Shown: positions 60,184-64,000 of the stretch, one piece after another | How positions within the stretch are numbered: the first letter of the stretch is position 1 | Layout: each line of letters starts with the position of its first letter | From: Shewanella eurypsychrophilus | Lineage (GTDB): Bacteria > Pseudomonadota > Gammaproteobacteria > Enterobacterales > Shewanellaceae | Length of the DNA stretch: 64,000 nt | Assembly (NCBI RefSeq): GCF_007004545.3 | Contig: NZ_CP045503.2 | Coordinates: forward strand, 4,062,102 to 4,126,101 | Direction: 5' to 3' | Translations under genes and position numbers: made by a program | The notes under the pieces: generated by a model | The model's input: only the letters and a program-made list of their open reading frames with translations | Database searches by the model: none | What the model was told of the DNA's origin: nothing

Positions 60184-60435
60184 ATGGCAAAACCGAATAA
60201 GAAAGGTCCGACTCGGACTGTCGATATCTTCTGTGCTAAGTGCAAGACCCAGCTATTTAAATATCGTAAAGGGGGGAAAGGTGCCTTAGTGAAATGTTTT
60301 AAAGAGCGTATTGTCGACGATCACACTCAAACCCCCTGCCTCTGCCCGAACTGTGGACAGCTCTTCGCCAGAGATACCTTAGTAAGAGGCACACCAGCGT
60401 TAAAGATGATTGGTGGTAAGGTCACTTTTAAATGA
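60184..60435 (+). CDS. Small zinc-ribbon protein
   Basis: 83 residues from the ATG at 60184 (the longer frame to 60097 adds an unlikely hydrophobic lead). Two CxxC pairs, 'FCAKCKTQLFKYRKGGKGALVKCFKERI' and 'CLCPNCGQLFARD', make a zinc ribbon. It is basic and probably binds nucleic acid. No good ribosome site is seen. Such small ribbons occur widely in Shewanella-type genomes; role unknown. Confidence 0.75.
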   Translation: MAKPNKKGPTRTVDIFCAKCKTQLFKYRKGGKGALVKCFKERIVDDHTQTPCLCPNCGQLFARDTLVRGTPALKMIGGKVTFK

Positions 60436-61158
60436 CCCCTTCCGTTATAGGAAACACCTGAGACCTATCATCTTATACGCTGCTGTTTATTTTCAACTTT
60501 AGTGTGCAGGCCTAATGTCACCTCGCAGCTGAGTATCGATGGAGTCTCTGATTGATGTGACCAGAAAGCTCAGAGATATAAGCGATATAGAGCCTGCTAT
60601 TTTCTTTGCCCCAAAAGCTAAGACGACCTAGTCTCAACATACTTACTAAGCAAATATCCCAGCTGTAGGGCATACTGCACCGAACTGATGTATGCCGGTT
60701 AATAAAATCTGCGTTTGATCACAAAACTCTCAACAAGTTTACATTTCAGCATACATATCCCATATTTGCCCCTCCCAAGCAAAATCCTGCATAACATACT
60801 GTTATTAAACAAAATATAAAATATAAAAATCAACAAGTAAGCGGTGAGTAACAATTTAAAGCGCAATAGTTAAAACCTTTACCTCAACGATAAGCTTGCT
60901 ATTCAACTAGAAAACACTCCTCACAATACCCATAAGTAATTATAAGTAATTGAAAAACACTAGTTTTATAAGTAAACACAATTTTATAAGTGCAAAGTTT
61001 TTTTTACATGTGTCAAAGCGTGAACGGGTGTTTACAACCTTGACTAAATGTAACAAACCTGTAAATTGCCAGTTAAGTTAGAGTGAGGCTTTAACTTGAT
61101 AAATATAAAACTCAATTCAACTAGAAAATTGAGTACAAACATAACTAAGGGAATGAAT
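60436..61158. other. AT-rich regulatory region before the TonB-dependent receptor gene
   Basis: 723 bases, no ORF. It is AT-rich, with a series of TATAAGT-type repeats at about 60931-60990. Probably carries the receptor promoter and operator; I could not recognise a Fur box or a named regulator site. Confidence 0.4.
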
Positions 61159-64000
61159 ATGATGCCAGTAAGCAGTTTATCAAAAGCTGTAAGGGTTGCT
61201 TTACTTGCGACTACTAGTACAGCGCTACTAGCAAGTACAAGCCTATATGCAGCAGAAGAAGAGCAAGTCATTGAACGTATTGAAGTGACTGGTTCTAAAA
61301 TTAAACGTATCGGTTCTCTATCAGCTACTCCAGTAACGGTCATCACCGGTGCAGAGATGATGAATATGGGTATTACTAACGTCGCTGATATCTTGAACAA
61401 ACTTCCATCATCTACAGTGGGGATTTCACCAGAAACCTCAAACAACACTATTTTTGCAAACGGTTTGAACCAGACCAGTTTACGTGGTCTTGGTAGTGAC
61501 CGTACTCTAGTTTTAGTCAATGGTCGTCGCTTTGTCGCTGGCTCTAATGGTAGTTCAGCTGTTGATTTAAATACCATCCCAACAGCTATGGTTTCAAGAA
61601 TTGAAGTTATTACAGGCGGTGCTTCTGCTGTTTATGGTTCAGACGCAATAGCTGGTGTGATTAACATCATCACACGTACGGACGTTGAAGGGGTTGAACT
61701 TGATGTTTCTTATACTCAACCAGAGCAAAGTGGCGGTGAAGAGAGTCAGTTCTCTCTTACAACCGGTGGCAGCTTTCTCGATGATAAACTATCTACAGTC
61801 TTTAACTTTACCTACGCAGAGCAAGCTGAGTTACGTAATACAGACAGAGATTTTTTAAATAACCCAGTTAATAGTATTTATAATCCTGAATGGGACTCTT
61901 CTCTTGAAGACGGTACACCAGCACGTATTCCATATATTGGCCGCAAACCTCTATCTTGGATCAGTGAACCAGGTACTTTCTTCGCAAATGACGGCGGCCA
62001 ATACACTTTCGACAGTAATGGTGCCATGAAGGTATTTGATTATGGTGAAGGGTTGATCGAAGGACCAGGTAATAACGGAAACTATTGCGGCCCAGGCTGT
62101 GAAGGCTATGACCCTGTCGATTACGGTTTTGTAAGAACGCCACTCGAACGTATGGTGTTTACTCTAAACACAGATTATGAAATCGCTGAAGATCATACGC
62201 TATTTACTGAAATTACATATGTTGACTATCAGTCTAATGGTGAAAGTACACCAGTATTCCATACGCGTAACTATATTGAAGCCGATAACGCATTCTTGCC
62301 TGAAGAGACACGTCAGCTAATGTCTAACACAGGAATGGACTACTTTAACCTATATCGTATCGATACTGAGTTTGGCAATCGTACCTATAACCAAGATCGC
62401 GAAACACTGAGATTCCTAGTCGGTCTTGAAGGCGCGATTACCGATGAGTGGGAATATTCATTCCATGCTCAGCGTGGCGAGCTAAACGAAACAAGTGTAT
62501 GGGGCGGTGAGATTTGGGCCGATCGCTATGACCAAGCTAAAGATGCAGTCTTTGCTGATGATGGCAGTATCGTTTGTCGTGATGCAGATGCTCAAGCAGC
62601 TGGTTGTGTACCACTTAACTTACTAGGTAAGAATCAAGCAAGCCAAGAAGCGATTGATTGGGTCAGCACTAGTGCTGGTCAAACAGCTAAAACAACCCAA
62701 ACTACAGCAGGTTTAGTTGTCAACGGTGCTCTGTTTGATGTACCTGCAGGCTATATAAGCGCTGCATTTAGTGCTGATTATCGCAAAGAAGAGTCCGAAA
62801 CTAAGCCTGATCAAGCGCTGGTTGACGGTACCATCTTTGGTAATAACGCAATGCCAATGAAAGGTGAGTATGACGTGATGGAATTTGCAGCGGAATTTAG
62901 CATTCCCCTGCTTTCAGATATGTTCCTTGCTCATGATCTAGGTCTTGATCTTGCTTATCGTTGGATGGATTACAGCACTGCAGGCTCCGATGATGCTTGG
63001 AAAGTCGGTCTAAACTGGTCTCCAATTGAAGACTTGAGATTCCGTGCAACTAAGTCTAAGTCAGTTCGTGCTCCTAATATTGGTGAGCTATTTGATCCAG
63101 GCGGACAAACGTTTGAAAGCTTCAAAGATGTCTGTGATGCTATAAATGTCGAGTTAGGCCCTGATGGAAACCGTAAGCAAAACTGTCAAGCAGCGGGTCT
63201 TCCACAAGGCTGGAATCCAACTGATGGCTGGTATCAGAGTAACACGCCAGGTGTTAACGCAGGTAACCCAGATCTGAAACCTGAAACATCAAATGATTAT
63301 ACGATTGGTCTGGTATACACACCTGACTACCTTGATGGATTTTCATTAACGGTTGATTATTGGGCTTTTGAGATCTCAGATGCAATTAACAACATCGACG
63401 TAGACGTAGCAGTACGTTACTGTTATGACTCAGTATCTCTAGATAATGTCTACTGTGATCTCTTCACTCGAGACGCATCGACTGGTGATATTGTAGACTT
63501 CCTACAAGCACCTGTTAACTCTGCATCATTTGATGTGAAAGGTGTGGATATAGAAACTCAGTACCTTATTCCTACTGATAGTTTCGGTGATTTTAACATT
63601 CACCTAATTGCCACTTACCTTGAGCAGTGGGAAACAAACCCAACTGGTTTTGCGGAAGATCTACAGGTTGATGTGGGTGAGTACACAGATCCACGCTGGA
63701 AGGCAATGTTTAGCCTAGGCTGGAAATATGATGCACTTAGCTTAGAGGCAAGATCGAACTACCGTCACTCTACAGTTGCTGACAATGAGTGGAAGCCAGA
63801 GAACAACAACTATAACGACATTCCGTCACACACTGTTTGGGACTTTACAGGTTCGTATGACTTCACTCAAACACTATCGGTTCGTTTTGGTGTGAAGAAT
63901 GCGTTTGATATTGCACCACCACGTAACCCATATGTCTACGATGGTGCTGGTTATTATGACACTCAAGGACGTGCTTTCTTCCTAGGTGCAAATTACAAAC
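61159..64000 (+). CDS. TonB-dependent outer-membrane receptor (runs off the right edge)
   Basis: 947 codons are visible from the ATG at 61159 (AAGGGAA upstream) and the frame is open to the edge, probably lacking only the last one or two residues. A signal peptide ends near 'SLYAAEEEQ'. Then a TonB-box-like 'QVIERIEVTGSKIKR', the plug domain ('SLRGLGSDRTLVLVNGRRFV', 'EVITGGASAVYGSDAIAGVINIITR') and a long beta barrel with 'SKSVRAPNIGELFDPGG' and 'NAGNPDLKPETSNDYTIGL'. This combination fits the large receptors for glycans or siderophores of marine gammaproteobacteria. Substrate unknown. A C-terminal aromatic residue would be expected just outside. Confidence 0.92.
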   Translation, partial: MMPVSSLSKAVRVALLATTSTALLASTSLYAAEEEQVIERIEVTGSKIKRIGSLSATPVTVITGAEMMNMGITNVADILNKLPSSTVGISPETSNNTIFANGLNQTSLRGLGSDRTLVLVNGRRFVAGSNGSSAVDLNTIPTAMVSRIEVITGGASAVYGSDAIAGVINIITRTDVEGVELDVSYTQPEQSGGEESQFSLTTGGSFLDDKLSTVFNFTYAEQAELRNTDRDFLNNPVNSIYNPEWDSSLEDGTPARIPYIGRKPLSWISEPGTFFANDGGQYTFDSNGAMKVFDYGEGLIEGPGNNGNYCGPGCEGYDPVDYGFVRTPLERMVFTLNTDYEIAEDHTLFTEITYVDYQSNGESTPVFHTRNYIEADNAFLPEETRQLMSNTGMDYFNLYRIDTEFGNRTYNQDRETLRFLVGLEGAITDEWEYSFHAQRGELNETSVWGGEIWADRYDQAKDAVFADDGSIVCRDADAQAAGCVPLNLLGKNQASQEAIDWVSTSAGQTAKTTQTTAGLVVNGALFDVPAGYISAAFSADYRKEESETKPDQALVDGTIFGNNAMPMKGEYDVMEFAAEFSIPLLSDMFLAHDLGLDLAYRWMDYSTAGSDDAWKVGLNWSPIEDLRFRATKSKSVRAPNIGELFDPGGQTFESFKDVCDAINVELGPDGNRKQNCQAAGLPQGWNPTDGWYQSNTPGVNAGNPDLKPETSNDYTIGLVYTPDYLDGFSLTVDYWAFEISDAINNIDVDVAVRYCYDSVSLDNVYCDLFTRDASTGDIVDFLQAPVNSASFDVKGVDIETQYLIPTDSFGDFNIHLIATYLEQWETNPTGFAEDLQVDVGEYTDPRWKAMFSLGWKYDALSLEARSNYRHSTVADNEWKPENNNYNDIPSHTVWDFTGSYDFTQTLSVRFGVKNAFDIAPPRNPYVYDGAGYYDTQGRAFFLGANYK

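Noticed and set aside
61044..61577. 177-codon minus-strand frame at the receptor start
   Set aside because: Antisense to the TonB receptor signal and plug region; no ribosome site and no family.
1..64000. tRNA, rRNA and riboswitch genes
   Set aside because: No cloverleaf, rRNA signature or recognisable riboswitch was seen by eye; a covariance-model search would be needed to exclude small RNAs.

Overview
The window looks like a chromosome segment of a marine gammaproteobacterium, most likely Shewanella or a close Alteromonadales relative. That is inferred from the gene families, the moderate-to-low GC and the two large TonB/RND-type envelope systems; no rRNA or other marker is present. About 60% of it (1902-41090, 39,189 bp) is one complete-looking Mu-like transposable prophage. 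Its ends can be read to the base: it starts TG, ends CA, has GAAAACT boxes 14 bp inside both termini and again 22 bp further in, and is flanked by a 6-bp target duplication (TCTAGT). It sits inside a RAYT-type (Y1, REP-associated) transposase gene, whose N-terminal half is at 41091-41608 and C-terminal half at 1421-1901. Removing the phage and one duplication restores an open frame of 331 codons.

Phage layout. A regulatory switch lies near 32.8 kb: an XRE repressor on the minus strand, and a sigma70-like promoter with a perfect palindrome in its spacer facing right. The rightward early operon (32.9-41.0 kb) carries a Ner-like protein, HTH regulators, a MuA-type DDE transposase, a MuB-type AAA ATPase, DUF3164, gp16 (DUF1018) and a Mor-type activator placed last, next to the right end. 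Leftward on the minus strand, directly behind the repressor, is a probable lysogen-expressed accessory operon: a coiled-coil membrane protein, a Trypco2-like protein and a PIN_8 nuclease. A SLATT-like membrane protein follows. Then come lysis (GH108 endolysin), Mu-type packaging and head genes (gp27, gp28, portal gp29, MuF gp30, gpG, gpI/Z, gpT) and a long non-contractile (siphovirus-type) tail module with tube protein, chaperone G/GT frameshift pair, 1701-residue tape measure and a BNR-repeat tail-tip protein. Divergent early and late arms resemble BcepMu, while the tail resembles B3/D3112-type phages.

Host genes. Left of the prophage is the edge of a secreted protein with carbohydrate-binding-like modules. 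To the right are a TerC-family membrane protein, a YkgJ-type cysteine-cluster protein, a stand-alone TrpB whose 3' end lies in a 13-bp tandem array, an NCS2 purine permease followed by a probable 8-oxoguanine deaminase, an RND efflux pair divergent from an OmpR/EnvZ-type two-component system, a penicillin/AHL-acylase-family Ntn hydrolase, small lipoproteins, and a TonB-dependent receptor running off the right edge.

The most interesting parts are the lysogeny-linked cassette (PIN_8, Trypco2-like, coiled-coil TM) with its SLATT neighbour; an EF-Tu-like P-loop at the N terminus of the terminase; a duplicated late-promoter/hairpin leader with identical 52-nt spacing before two late genes; a MuF-metalloprotease fusion; and a canonical GGGAAAC -1 frameshift site.
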